Shown here: positions 52,601-60,399 of the stretch, piece after piece
Layout: the number at the start of each line of letters is the position of its first letter
Numbering within the stretch: position 1 is the stretch's first letter
Assembly: GCA_023228125.1 (NCBI GenBank)
Contig: JALOBT010000004.1
Coordinates: 1-64,000 of the forward strand
DNA length: 64,000 nucleotides
Source of the DNA: Candidatus Cloacimonadota bacterium
GTDB lineage: Bacteria > Cloacimonadota > Cloacimonadia > Cloacimonadales > Cloacimonadaceae
Direction of reading: 5' to 3'
The notes under the pieces: model-generated
The model's input: the letters and a program-made list of their open reading frames with translations, nothing else
The model's database searches: none
What the model was told of the DNA's origin: nothing
Position numbers and translations under genes: made by a program

Positions 52601-53347
52601 CATTACTGGAATTTCAACGCTGACGTTCCAGCCACCAATGCTAACTGGGATCAGCCCATCAATGCCACGCAGGGAACTGGCCAATTGACCTATTCCTTTG
52701 CTAATGCCGTATCCTATGGTGGAACAGCAATAAACGGCATGGATGCTGAAGTAACCGGTGGCTCATTTGTCCCTCAAGGTGGTGAAGAAAATATCAACAA
52801 TGGTGAGCATCTTGATCTGGCTGCTCCTACGACTGGCTATGAGAATATCATCCTCAGTTATGCCACCAGGCGTACTTCAACTGGATTCAGCAGCCAGGAG
52901 ATTCAATACTCCATCAATGGCATTGACTTTATCAACAAAGAGACTGTTGATGTTTCTGCCCATGCAAACAATTGGGTGGCTGGACAGGTTATTACGGTAG
53001 ATTTCTCTGAAATCCCGGCTGCCAATAACAACCCGAACTTCAAAATCAGAGTCGTTGTCACTGGAGCAACTACTAGCACTGGCAACAACCGCTTTGACAA
53101 TATACAGGTCAATGGAACCGCTACCTCTGGTGGCACACTGGATACCCCCATCGTAACTATAGTTCAAAACGGCACTAACGTAGATTTGAGCTGGACCGCC
53201 ATCCCTGGCGCCAGCAGCTACCGCATAGAATCCTCAGACGATCCCTATGGAACCTTCACCCAGGTTGGCAGTACTACTGGTAATACTACCATCAGTATTC
53301 CCGCCACCCCTGCCAAGAAGTTCTACAGAGTGATCGCCCTACCCTAA
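49649..53347 (+). CDS. Large secreted multidomain protein (lamin-tail and chitobiase-like domains)
   Basis: About 1,232 residues. ATG 49649 has GGAGGAATT upstream and begins a signal peptide MKKLFLLFTLSLLLVSMAWG. Seen in order: a chitobiase C-terminal-like domain (about 225-300, ATIRYTTNGTEPSS), an OB-fold-like region (about 305-490), two IgG-like repeats (DGTIYVRI; NGLIYVRLNG), a lamin-tail domain (about 714-825, LFFSEYIEGSSNNKAIEIFN), a second chitobiase-like domain (about 899-974, VIRYTLDGSVPTTE), a jelly-roll-like region and a short FnIII-like end (SYRIESSDDPYG). No T9SS sorting motif is visible. Probably surface-exposed or released; possible roles are adhesion or polymer binding. No catalytic domain is seen. 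Confidence 0.75.
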   Translation: MKKLFLLFTLSLLLVSMAWGASAVVTQRPSHIDLSTATSESAVLMTLSGYTSNDARYRLYNGGNNYDCWDEVGDAYISSNSYAAGPQVPGTPITSSTFWILSQRGNNNTHVASYRDRQGPGYGSNYQTAALPAATSITAPFTLSGTFSGSNDVKHVVLGFDGATLVTAASTELSTGTFTLTAPTGTTISKIEIRQVDNTSLGNLTGTWSAAASGITISAGNITAAPTFDPPAGIYSTTLNVSISSETLGATIRYTTNGTEPSSTVGTIYNTPIVVSANTTIKAIAYAVGYDPSFVSTAVYEYPTAVSNIAALRAGTAGGTVYKLTGEAVLTYKNAARNVKYIQDATAAIVIDDASGKISTNYDLYDGITGITGTLNVYNGLLQFIPVGDPGAATSINNVVTPEIRTLSSLTSADQGKLIKVQGTAITHATYTDFPATAQNLNAADATGTVILRTFANTDYANTPIPVVAVDLISLVGQFGTDMQVSPRFLSDIQYTGGGTPTIILSGTIDPMINIAGLPSEEFGQYNLSGIDLTQNISVAAPEHFEVASDFEGPFSSTLSLSPAFDGTIYVRIISEIVGEHSGDIVHSSFGAANASIRATGETIAPDGEITVNSTMTAFYQEIGTPSASQSYSFTSTGLSLSTEIAVPAPFELSQNGSSAWAQSINVASNYNGLIYVRLNGTEFGEYTDIEITHTNANASPVSITVSGTVNVVAGPVENLFFSEYIEGSSNNKAIEIFNASGSAVDLSRYKVELYSNGSLTVGNTLTLTGILAAGDVYVIANAQAAPEILAVADVTSTVTFFNGDDALALRCINPDTIIDVFGEIGVDPGTGWAVAGLTNATVDHTLIRKPTVVSGNIDWAAQFGTDVNNSEWIVQDIDYFDNIGIHNFGSGPQYTAAPVFDPVGGTFTETTNVSLTCSTENSVIRYTLDGSVPTTEIGTIYVSAIPITETTTIKAIAYATGFEPSAVVTHEYTITIQGDSPFVHYWNFNADVPATNANWDQPINATQGTGQLTYSFANAVSYGGTAINGMDAEVTGGSFVPQGGEENINNGEHLDLAAPTTGYENIILSYATRRTSTGFSSQEIQYSINGIDFINKETVDVSAHANNWVAGQVITVDFSEIPAANNNPNFKIRVVVTGATTSTGNNRFDNIQVNGTATSGGTLDTPIVTIVQNGTNVDLSWTAIPGASSYRIESSDDPYGTFTQVGSTTGNTTISIPATPAKKFYRVIALP

Positions 53348-53368
53348 TCTATAATAAATAAACAATCT

Positions 53369-53397
53369 GCGGGATGCTTCGGCGTCCCGCTTTTATT
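53369..53397 (+). terminator. Rho-independent terminator
   Basis: Nine-base-pair stem GCGGGATGC/GCGTCCCGC with a TTCG tetraloop, followed by TTTTATTT, 22 bases past the stop of the secreted multidomain protein. Confidence 0.93.
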
Positions 53398-53490
53398 TAA
53401 CGGGAATGTTGAAAGATGAGAGGCGGCCAAATAAAACTTGACAAGTTTTATGGCTTTCCAAACATATATTAAAGAGCAAAGGAGAATCCC

Positions 53491-54237
53491 ATGAAATCTA
53501 AAGTATTAGCCCTGTTTGTTATCGCAATGCTGCTTTTTATCTGCGCTTGCAGCAAAAGCAAAGACGATGATTCTTACCGCTACCCTCTGAAAGTCGGCAA
53601 TTCCTGGACCTATCAGCGCACGGTTTACGATACCGATCAAGGCTTGACTCCCTTTGTTGGCACTGTCAAGGTGTTGGTGGATTCTATCCTCACCGCCCCC
53701 AGTGGCCAAAAGTGCTATCGCCTGCGCTACGAAGAAATCTATGAAGGCGAATCATTCTTTTACGATCAATATCTGGCTAATCTGTCTGAAGGTCTGTGTA
53801 GCTTGGGAGGGAATCCAAGCGCATTTCAGATAAAGGGATATAGGGGGATGATGCCTATGTTTTCCGCTGGCAATAAGGCCTCTCAAGCAGGCGATAGTCC
53901 TTGGTTCAGCAGTCCTCATCTCCTGATCCCCAAAAACCCCGAAGTGGGCTCTGCCTGGATACAGCCAGAGAGTGATGATTGGTTGGAAGTGCACTATTTT
54001 ATGGAAGAGCCCGAAACAGTAGTTACGGATATCGGCAGCCTCAAATGTCATGTAAAGCGCAGTCAGGTGATTTGGGATTCTAAGTTTGATAATTTTCAGC
54101 TTTTTGACTATTACAGTAAGAAAGGGCTTGCCAAATTCATGGTTATTGGTACAGAAATAGTTAGCGATAAAGATGGCGAGGATACTCAGGAAGAGATTTT
54201 GGAAGAAGTCCGGCTGATAGCTTGCGATCTTAAATAA
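53491..54237 (+). CDS. Putative lipoprotein of unknown function
   Basis: 248 residues with a lipoprotein signal (MKSKVLALFVIAMLLFICAC, lipobox ICAC) followed by SKSKDDDSYRYPL. The sequence YPLKVGNSWTYQRTVYD is common at the start of a poorly known family of outer lipoproteins in Cloacimonadota and related phyla; that comparison is from memory. Mostly beta with acidic loops. AAAGGAG precedes the ATG, and TTGACA lies about 50 bases upstream inside the inverted repeat AAAACTTGACAAGTTTT. Monocistronic by position. Confidence 0.7.
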   Translation: MKSKVLALFVIAMLLFICACSKSKDDDSYRYPLKVGNSWTYQRTVYDTDQGLTPFVGTVKVLVDSILTAPSGQKCYRLRYEEIYEGESFFYDQYLANLSEGLCSLGGNPSAFQIKGYRGMMPMFSAGNKASQAGDSPWFSSPHLLIPKNPEVGSAWIQPESDDWLEVHYFMEEPETVVTDIGSLKCHVKRSQVIWDSKFDNFQLFDYYSKKGLAKFMVIGTEIVSDKDGEDTQEEILEEVRLIACDLK

Positions 54238-54754
54238 GCTGCGGTGCCTAAAGAGGTCTTTGGGAAAACAAGATAGGCACGCAGATAGCGCAGATTACGC
54301 AGATTTCGGGCAAGGTATAGGATCAGGGAAGCAGCCTGAGTCCAGGGCTTGATTGTTGGGGTTTCCTTCCAGAAAGTCCTCGTACCGATGTCATCTAAAA
54401 CGCCGTCCTGCGCTACATTCTACATCCTACATTCTAAATTCTACATTGACCCCAATTTCACTCGACACGAGACGTATCGAATCCAGCACGCCAACTCTTA
54501 ATTCTCCATTCTCCATTGATTCTACATCCTACATCCTAAATTCTACATTGCCCATAATTCTCCATTCTCCATTGATTCTACATCCTACATTCTAAATTCT
54601 ACATTGCCCATAATTCTCCATTCTCAATTGATATCCCTTTTTTCTTGACAAAATCACGGAGTGCAAAATGATGGCAATCTAAAGAGGTATTGAAAAAAAT
54701 ATGCGTTTACGACAAAAGATAAATTCGACCAACGAAAATAAGACTATAAAGCCT
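54238..54754. other. Non-coding region before nadC
   Basis: No supported gene. It has a GACACGAGACGTATCGAATC word shared with 30.5 and 45.5 kb repeats, a tandem repeat at 54499-54632, and TTGACA at 54645-54650 that could be a -35 box for nadC with a weak -10 (ATGATG). Confidence 0.5.
54499..54632. repeat. Tandem repeat of ATTCTCCATT and TTCTACATCC words
   Basis: Two full units of about 56 bases and a partial third: AATTCTCCATTCTCCATTGA, TTCTACATCCTACATYCTAA and ATTCTACATTGCCCAT. A related fragment precedes at 54416-54447. The unit is itself built from near-copies of TTCTACAT/TTCTCCAT. No spacer structure, so it is not a CRISPR. Confidence 0.8.
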
Positions 54755-54788
54755 AAGCATTTGCAGCGCGCAAATGCTTTTTTTTTGC
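54755..54788 (+). terminator. Hairpin with T-run in the nadC leader
   Basis: AAGCATTTG/CAAATGCTT stem (9 pairs) around CAGCGCG, followed by nine or more T. It ends 12 bases before the nadC start. It looks like an intrinsic terminator. Since no gene ends just before it, it may act as an attenuator of nadC or end a small transcript starting at the TTGACA upstream. Confidence 0.65.
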
Positions 54789-54800
54789 TTGGGAGCTATT

Positions 54801-55622
54801 ATGCAAATAGATGAAATTATTCGTAAAAGTTTGGCGGAAGACCTGGGCCCGGGGGATATTACCACCCGCTACCTGGATCTGGAACCCATGCTCTCTTCTG
54901 CTTATATGATCGCCAAAGCCGAGGGCATCCTGGCTGGCATCGATGTGGCAGTAAAGGTATTTAAGGCCGTGGATCCTGAGCTCAAGGTAACTCTGTATCG
55001 CAAAGATGGAGATTCCGTAAAACCCGGCGATGAGATTCTCAAGGTGGAAGGGCGTCCGGCCAGCATCCTGCAAGGCGAGCGCACAGCTTTGAACTTCTTG
55101 CAGCGCATGTCCGGCGTGGCCAGCATCACCAGACGCATGGTGGATAAGATCTCTGGCACCAAAGCCCGCCTTTTGGATACCCGCAAAACCACTCCTCTGC
55201 TGAGAGACCTCGAAAAGTACGCGGTTCGGGTGGGCGGTGGATACAATCACCGGCAGGGGCTCTTTGATATGATAATGCTGAAGGAAAATCATCTGCGCGC
55301 CGCAGGTGGCATCACCTCCGCCGTGAATAAGATCAACCGCCAAAATGCCACTTACAGGATCGAGGTGGAAGTTACGAATCAGGAAGAGCTCGCCGAAGCC
55401 GTGGCCGCCAGGGTGGATCGCGTGATGCTGGATAACATGGGCTTGAAAGAGATCAGAGCCTGTGTAAAAGCTTTTAAAAACAAGATAGAGCTCGAAGTTT
55501 CCGGGGGAATCACCGAGGAAAACATCCTGTCTTATGCCAAAACGGGAGTGCAATTCATTTCCAGTGGAGCACTTACCCATTCATACAAATCACTGGATAT
55601 CAGTTTGCTATTTAAGGAGTAA
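54801..55622 (+). CDS. nadC: Nicotinate-nucleotide pyrophosphorylase (quinolinate phosphoribosyltransferase)
   Basis: About 273 residues. It makes nicotinate mononucleotide from quinolinate and PRPP in NAD synthesis. Motifs: AEDLGPGDITTRYL, ERTALNFLQRMSGVAS, RKTTPLLRDLEKYAVRVGGGYNHR and MLKENHL, with IELEVSGGI near the end. ATG 54801 follows GGGAGCTATT; the frame is open further upstream but only through the hairpin and T-run. nadA and nadB are not adjacent. The next gene starts 3 bases after the stop. Confidence 0.93.
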   Translation: MQIDEIIRKSLAEDLGPGDITTRYLDLEPMLSSAYMIAKAEGILAGIDVAVKVFKAVDPELKVTLYRKDGDSVKPGDEILKVEGRPASILQGERTALNFLQRMSGVASITRRMVDKISGTKARLLDTRKTTPLLRDLEKYAVRVGGGYNHRQGLFDMIMLKENHLRAAGGITSAVNKINRQNATYRIEVEVTNQEELAEAVAARVDRVMLDNMGLKEIRACVKAFKNKIELEVSGGITEENILSYAKTGVQFISSGALTHSYKSLDISLLFKE

Positions 55623-55625
55623 TAT

Positions 55626-56354
55626 ATGGAAGAACAACTTAAAGTCTTGGCAGCAATGCAGAAACTGGATGATAAGATAGGACAGTACCGCGTCTTGCAA
55701 GAGGTATTGCCAAAGCAGCTAAACGAGATCATCGAAAAGGTGGAACAGGCTACCATCGACTTACTGGCCGGCGAAAGCGAAAAAGCAGAGATCAATAAGA
55801 CGCAGCGCTCCCTGGAAGGCGAGATCAAAACCCATCAGGAGCAGATTAAGAAATATGGCGCTCAGCTTTCTGCGATCAAAACTAATAAGGAATACAAAGC
55901 GTTAAACAGCGAAATTGCTTATCTCAAGGATAAGATTTCGGAGATTGAATCCCAGCTTTTGGCCCTTATGGATAACGAAACCGAAATCAAAAGCCGCATT
56001 GTAGAATGTAAAAAGGCACTTGTGGAAGCTGAAGCAAATAAAAGAGCCAAAGAAGGCGATCTCAAAGCCCAGATTGCTACCCTGGAAGAGAAGATCGAAA
56101 GCACCCGGGCCGAGCGCAATAAACTGGCCGTTACCCTACCAGTGGCTTTGATCAAACGCTATGGCAATATGATCAAAAACAAAGAGAATCAGGCTGTGGC
56201 CTACAGTCGCGATGGCTCTTGCGGCGGCTGTGGCTTCGTATTCCGTCAGCAAATGCGGATCGAGCTCCAACTGCGCAAGAAGATCGTTTACTGCGAAAAT
56301 TGCGGCCGGATCTTGCTCAATCCTATCCAGGAAGATACTCCAAAACAGGATTAA
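55626..56354 (+). CDS. Zinc-ribbon coiled-coil protein (DUF164/CT398-like)
   Basis: 242 residues. The first ~190 form a long charged coiled coil (repeated IEKVEQATIDLL, IEGE-type heptads). The end carries a zinc ribbon with CGGCGF and CENCGRILL. This layout is the CT398/DUF164 family, of unknown exact role but often near peptidyl-tRNA hydrolase or RNase H-type genes. It starts 3 bases after nadC, so the two are probably co-transcribed. A stem-loop follows. Confidence 0.8.
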   Translation: MEEQLKVLAAMQKLDDKIGQYRVLQEVLPKQLNEIIEKVEQATIDLLAGESEKAEINKTQRSLEGEIKTHQEQIKKYGAQLSAIKTNKEYKALNSEIAYLKDKISEIESQLLALMDNETEIKSRIVECKKALVEAEANKRAKEGDLKAQIATLEEKIESTRAERNKLAVTLPVALIKRYGNMIKNKENQAVAYSRDGSCGGCGFVFRQQMRIELQLRKKIVYCENCGRILLNPIQEDTPKQD

Positions 56355-56379
56355 ACTAAAATAAGCCTATCCAATCCCT

Positions 56380-56403
56380 GCTGTCTGAACTAATTCAGAC
56401 AGC
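56380..56403 (+). terminator. Possible terminator stem-loop
   Basis: Perfect 10-pair stem GCTGTCTGAA/TTCAGACAGC with loop CTAA, 26 bases past the zinc-ribbon gene. Only a weak T-rich run follows later (about 56415), so termination is possible but not certain. Confidence 0.5.
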
Positions 56404-56429
56404 ATGAGGGCTATATATTTTACTATTTT

Positions 56430-57417
56430 ATCGTAACGCTGGATTCATCCGGCCGTTCCGCTGGCTTTAGCCGGTGCGTGTAGTAAACAAAATAATAGTC
56501 ACACGGATTGTGCGGATCAAACGGATTTACACGGATAAAGAGCATATTGGCTAATGAGCTCGATTTGGTCGTTGCTGGACTGGTGAATTGCAACCGTCCC
56601 GTTTGCAGAATAGCTGGATTGGATGCGTCTCGCGTCCAGTTGTTGGATTCGTCTCCTGTAGTCACAATCTCTCCCTTCTGCCTTGAAAGAATCCAGGCAG
56701 GGCTTTCAAGCCCTGCACCACAAGTTGCCGTCCAAGCCAAGACTCCTTCCAGGCCTTTCAAGGCCAGGCACCCGCAGCTATATGAACAAATATACCCTGC
56801 ACCTGTTTTGACTTTCATTTTTGATCTGGCCGATAGGCTTTAGATGGTCATGCATCTTTCTTGATTCCAGCAAACTACAGATTATTCCCAAAGCAAAAAT
56901 GAGAGTTTAAACAGGAACTATATGATGGCTTCTTTGTTGAAGGATCAGGTGTCGTCCTGCGCTACGCTCCGGACCCGGAGATCCATCTACCAGCCACCCC
57001 AGCAGTCACCTGCTGGGCTATTGGCATTCGCCTTTCGTCCTAACGGACTGGTGCTGTCGCACTGCCATGCCTACGGCATTTTACAGGGTATTTTGTTGTT
57101 GGATTCTACCTGAAATACCGTGCCCACAGGCTATCTAAAATGCCGTGCCTACAGCACTCTTTAGGGTATGTGTTTGCCGGGGATTCTATCTGAACTGCCA
57201 TGCCTATGGCATTCATTGGGGTATTGTGTTGTTGGATTCTATCTGAAATAACCTGCCTCCAGCACGCTGTTGGATGCCATCAGTCATCCGGATTACAAAT
57301 CATATCTATATGGACTCAAAACATGAAGTACTTGAGTTAGGAATGAGAGCTAATTTCTCATAAATCAGGCTATTACGATAATGTTGGCTTGCCTGATTTA
57401 CACCAAGCTTTGAGACC
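56430..57417. repeat. Non-coding stretch of degenerate dispersed repeats
   Basis: About 1 kb without a gene. 56430-56540 is a close copy of 45299-45400. 56610-56650 has GCTGGATTGGATGCGTCTCG-type words. 56950-56975 repeats CGTCCTGCGCTACGCTCCGG, also seen near 11,757 and 54,404. 57080-57260 is a loose tandem of GTTGGATTCTAYCTGAA and CCRTGCCYAYRGC with three to four units. A 10-pair inverted repeat TAAATCAGGC/GCCTGATTTA lies at 57361-57400. Confidence 0.6.
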
Positions 57418-57486
57418 TTACTGATCTATATTCAAAGCTGCCAGAGCAGAGGAGCATAGGAACACAAATATTAAGAACCGTTTCAT
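57418..57486 (-). pseudogene. Orphan signal peptide ORF
   Basis: A 22-codon ORF, MKRFLIFVFLCSSALAALNIDQ, with a very strong ribosome site (AAAGGAGATACT before ATG). It reads as a complete signal peptide (cleavage after ALA) with six more residues and a stop. No continuation of an exported protein is seen in any frame downstream. It is most likely the 5' end of a deleted secreted-protein gene; a real micropeptide is a weaker alternative. Confidence 0.45.
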
Positions 57487-57660
57487 AGTATCTCCTTTCT
57501 TTTGTCTTCAGGCAAGAAATATCAGGGAAAGTCTGACGTCAAGAAAAATATCAGGCTTTCCCCAAGAAGCTATTCAAGCCATAGCTGGCAAGGCTCTCAC
57601 GCGCTTATGGTTACGGAACCATTGTCGAACGTGATTGCCCTAAAACAAAGCAGCACAGCA

Positions 57661-58788
57661 TCAAGAGCCGAAGATTCCCAGCATTACACCTGCTGCCACG
57701 GCTGAACCTACCACTCCGGCCACATTGGGCCCCATGGCGTGCATCAAGAGATAGTTTGACTTATCATATTGCTGTCCTACCACTTGCACCACACGTGCGG
57801 CTGCCGGCACTGCAGATACACCTGCTGCACCGATCAAGGGATTGATCTTGTTTTTACTGAAGAGATTCATCATCTTGGCAAAGAGCACTCCGGTGGCGGT
57901 GGCCACACAGAACGAGGCTGCTCCCAGGATGAAGATCTTGATCGTGGAGGGAGTAAGGAAGACATCCGCTGTGGTTTTGGCGCCCACGGTGAGCCCGATC
58001 AACACTGTAACGATATCGATCAGAGCGGTTCTGGCGGTGCCAGCCAGGCGTTCTGTAACCCCGCTTTCTTTGAGCAGATTGCCCAGGAAGAGCATGGCCA
58101 GGAGTACTGCCGAGCCTGGTGCGATAAAGGAAGTAACGATAAAGGCGACTATGGGGAAGACGATCTTTTCTTTTTGGGAGACCACGCGCAGGGGTTTCAT
58201 CTTGATCACGCGTTCTTTCTTGGTGGTGAGCAGCCGCATGATGGGGGGTTGAATCACCGGCACCAGCGCCATGTATGAGTAGGCTGCCAGGGCTATGGAG
58301 CCCAAGAGGTGGGGAGCCAGTTTGGAGGCCAGAAAGATCGAAGTAGGGCCATCTGCACCACCGATGATACCGATGGAGGCAGCTTCCAGGATGTTGAATC
58401 CCAAGAGGATAGAGCCCATGAAAGTGGCGAAAATGCCGAATTGTGCGGCTGCTCCCAAAAGGATCAGACGCGGATTGGCAATCAAGGTGGAAAAGTCCGT
58501 CATAGCTCCCACGCCCAGGAAGATCAGCGAGGGGTAAATGCCCTTGCTCACTCCAAAATACAGGTAGGAGAGCACAGAGCCTTCTGTGCTCACTCCCAGT
58601 CCTTGTGCTGCTACGCCGGGGATGTTTCCCACGATCATGCCAAAGCCGATGGGAACCAGGAGCAGGGGTTCAAAGCCTTTGCTGATGCCCAGATAGACGA
58701 AGAAGGCACCCGCCAGCATCATTGCCAGATTGCCCCAGGCTACATTCAGGAAACCGGTAGTTTGGATGAATTGCATGAGTTCTTGCAT
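57661..58788 (-). CDS. mmdB: Na+-translocating decarboxylase beta subunit (MmdB/OadB)
   Basis: 375 residues with about ten hydrophobic segments and the beta-subunit signatures GIIGGADGPTSIFLASKLAP, PLIGAAGVSAVPAAARV and a C-terminal LLMHAMGPNVAGVVGSAVAAG. It decarboxylates carboxybiotin and couples it to outward Na+ transport across the inner membrane. It lies 3 bases after the biotin carrier gene and is last in the leftward operon mmdA - gamma - biotin carrier - beta. Confidence 0.93.
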   Translation of the reverse strand: MQELMQFIQTTGFLNVAWGNLAMMLAGAFFVYLGISKGFEPLLLVPIGFGMIVGNIPGVAAQGLGVSTEGSVLSYLYFGVSKGIYPSLIFLGVGAMTDFSTLIANPRLILLGAAAQFGIFATFMGSILLGFNILEAASIGIIGGADGPTSIFLASKLAPHLLGSIALAAYSYMALVPVIQPPIMRLLTTKKERVIKMKPLRVVSQKEKIVFPIVAFIVTSFIAPGSAVLLAMLFLGNLLKESGVTERLAGTARTALIDIVTVLIGLTVGAKTTADVFLTPSTIKIFILGAASFCVATATGVLFAKMMNLFSKNKINPLIGAAGVSAVPAAARVVQVVGQQYDKSNYLLMHAMGPNVAGVVGSAVAAGVMLGIFGS

Positions 58789-58791
58789 GCT

Positions 58792-59523
58792 TTAGTCCTC
58801 CAACTCGATCAAAGGATCACCTTCCTGAACGATATCTCCTCTGCTTACATGGATCTTCTTGATTTTCCCTTTGGCTTCAAAATGGATATCGCTCTCCATC
58901 TTCATGGCTTCCAGGATGAGTGCAACATCGCCTTCATGAACGGCTTGGCCGACATTTACAGAGACATCTATGATGGTGCCCGGCAGCGGTGCCCGGAGGA
59001 TCTTGTCACTGCTAAGCGTGGCTGGAGCAGCAGCTTGAGCGGTCTGGATGCTGGGCTGTTTTGGAGCTTTGCGGGGCTGTTTCTGAGGCTCTTTTTGTTC
59101 AAGCGCTTCCAGAATCAGCAGCACATCGCCTTCTTGCACCAAAGAGCGTTCTTTGACCAGGATTTTGGCAATTTTGGCTTCTTCCGGAGCGGCGATTTCG
59201 GATTCCATTTTCATGGCTTCGATGATGAGTATCGCCTGTCCTTTTTTCACCAGATCGCCTTCTTTGACGGGGATGGAGATGATCACGCCTGGCAGCGGAG
59301 CCTTTACTTCTCCAGTACCCAGATCTATCTTACTGGAAAAAGAGGGAGCCATGGGCACGTCCTGCTCCTGTCTCTGGAGCTTGGGCACGCCACTGGCAGC
59401 ATCTTGCTCAATCTGGATGATATAATCGTGTCCATTAATGTTGATTTTGGCATGGGAGCTGCTGTATTCCAGGATGCTGGCTTCATAACGCTCCCCATTG
59501 ATGAGCAATTTATAGGTCTTCAT
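58792..59523 (-). CDS. Biotin carrier with two biotinyl domains
   Basis: 243 residues. An N-terminal ~45-residue module (MKTYKLLINGERYEASILEY; KININGHDYIIQIEQ) is followed by two complete biotinyl/lipoyl domains, each with the biotinylation motif: IEAMKMESEI (Lys105) and LEAMKMESDI (Lys208). A Lys/Gln/Pro/Ala linker (about 143-172) joins them. Usual methylmalonyl-CoA decarboxylase carriers (MmdC) have one such domain. It shuttles the carboxyl group from the carboxyltransferase to the beta subunit. The ATG overlaps the stop of the gamma subunit gene (TAATG). Confidence 0.88.
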   Translation of the reverse strand: MKTYKLLINGERYEASILEYSSSHAKININGHDYIIQIEQDAASGVPKLQRQEQDVPMAPSFSSKIDLGTGEVKAPLPGVIISIPVKEGDLVKKGQAILIIEAMKMESEIAAPEEAKIAKILVKERSLVQEGDVLLILEALEQKEPQKQPRKAPKQPSIQTAQAAAPATLSSDKILRAPLPGTIIDVSVNVGQAVHEGDVALILEAMKMESDIHFEAKGKIKKIHVSRGDIVQEGDPLIELED

Positions 59524-60389
59524 TATTTACTCCTTAAGGGCTTCATTTCACTATTTGGCATGGAAAGGATGGCACTGGCCCGCCATTGGTTGATGGGGGT
59601 TCTGCGGAAAGTAAGCACCATTTTGCGGCGTCTTTCCACTTCGTTTTCATGCAGATGCAGCGCTGTGATGGCTGCCACTATCACATCTCGGCTCAGATCT
59701 TTGGGAGTGCTTTTCACTTGTCCATTGCTGGAGAGGCTGATGATCTTTGCCTGTTTCTTTTCACGGTTCAGATGCACCAATTGGCTGATGATCAGGCTGG
59801 TCAAGACCAGTGCGGAGAAGACCACCAGCATGCCCACCAGGGTCACCGATGAACCATAGAGCATGAGGTGTTTCGAGAACTCTGCGTTGGTGTCCTTCAT
59901 GGTCTCAAGGTCTATGCCCAGAGCCTGAATCGACATGTTATCCCAGGATTTGTCCAGGGGATCGGTATTGCCCAGCATGGCCTTTAGCTTTTTGATGGGG
60001 ATACTCAAGGTGGTGCCGATTTCAGACACTGTGCTGAGCTCATTGAAGCCATATTGAAGCATTTGCTGAGCCAATAGGGCACGGTAGGGAGTGATCTCCA
60101 GCCTCCTGAGCGTCATTGTGTCCAGGACCTTATTGGCGGGTTCCAGGCCCAAAGCACCTTTCCAGCGCAAAAGATCCTCAATACCCAGCTTCTCGGCCAC
60201 ATATAGCAGGGTATTGGTATCCGTAAAACCGTAATCAGAGATGATTTCCAGTTCACGCACCAAAGTCAGTGAATCCAGAACCGCCTGAGCCCTGAGAACT
60301 CCATTTTCCGCAGCTATGCTCGCTACAGGTTCCTGGGCCAGAAGCAAAAGCGGGATGATTAGCAGGGCAAGACAAAGTATCTTTCGCAT
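59523..60389 (-). CDS. OadG/MmdD-like gamma subunit with N-terminal extension
   Basis: About 288 residues. The C-terminal half has the gamma-subunit pattern: one membrane helix (SSVTLVGMLVVFSALVLTSLIISQLV) then a charged tail with HENEVERRR and TPINQWRAS near the end. Usual gamma subunits are about 85-130 residues. This one adds a signal-like N-terminus (MRKILCLALLIIPLLLLAQ) and a ~150-residue helical domain with three repeat-like segments (LVRELEIISDYGF; LLRWKGALGLEPAN; LRRLEITPYRALLAQQML). ATG 60389 has AAGG upstream; an earlier ATG (60419) would overlap mmdA. Confidence 0.78.
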   Translation of the reverse strand: MRKILCLALLIIPLLLLAQEPVASIAAENGVLRAQAVLDSLTLVRELEIISDYGFTDTNTLLYVAEKLGIEDLLRWKGALGLEPANKVLDTMTLRRLEITPYRALLAQQMLQYGFNELSTVSEIGTTLSIPIKKLKAMLGNTDPLDKSWDNMSIQALGIDLETMKDTNAEFSKHLMLYGSSVTLVGMLVVFSALVLTSLIISQLVHLNREKKQAKIISLSSNGQVKSTPKDLSRDVIVAAITALHLHENEVERRRKMVLTFRRTPINQWRASAILSMPNSEMKPLRSK

Positions 60390-60399
60390 TATCTTGCCT

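Noticed and set aside
58309..59859. A 516-codon open frame on the plus strand
   Set aside because: It is antisense to the biotin carrier and parts of its neighbours, with a His/Gln/Gly-rich, low-complexity translation and no motif. The minus-strand genes have clear family signatures and operon spacing.
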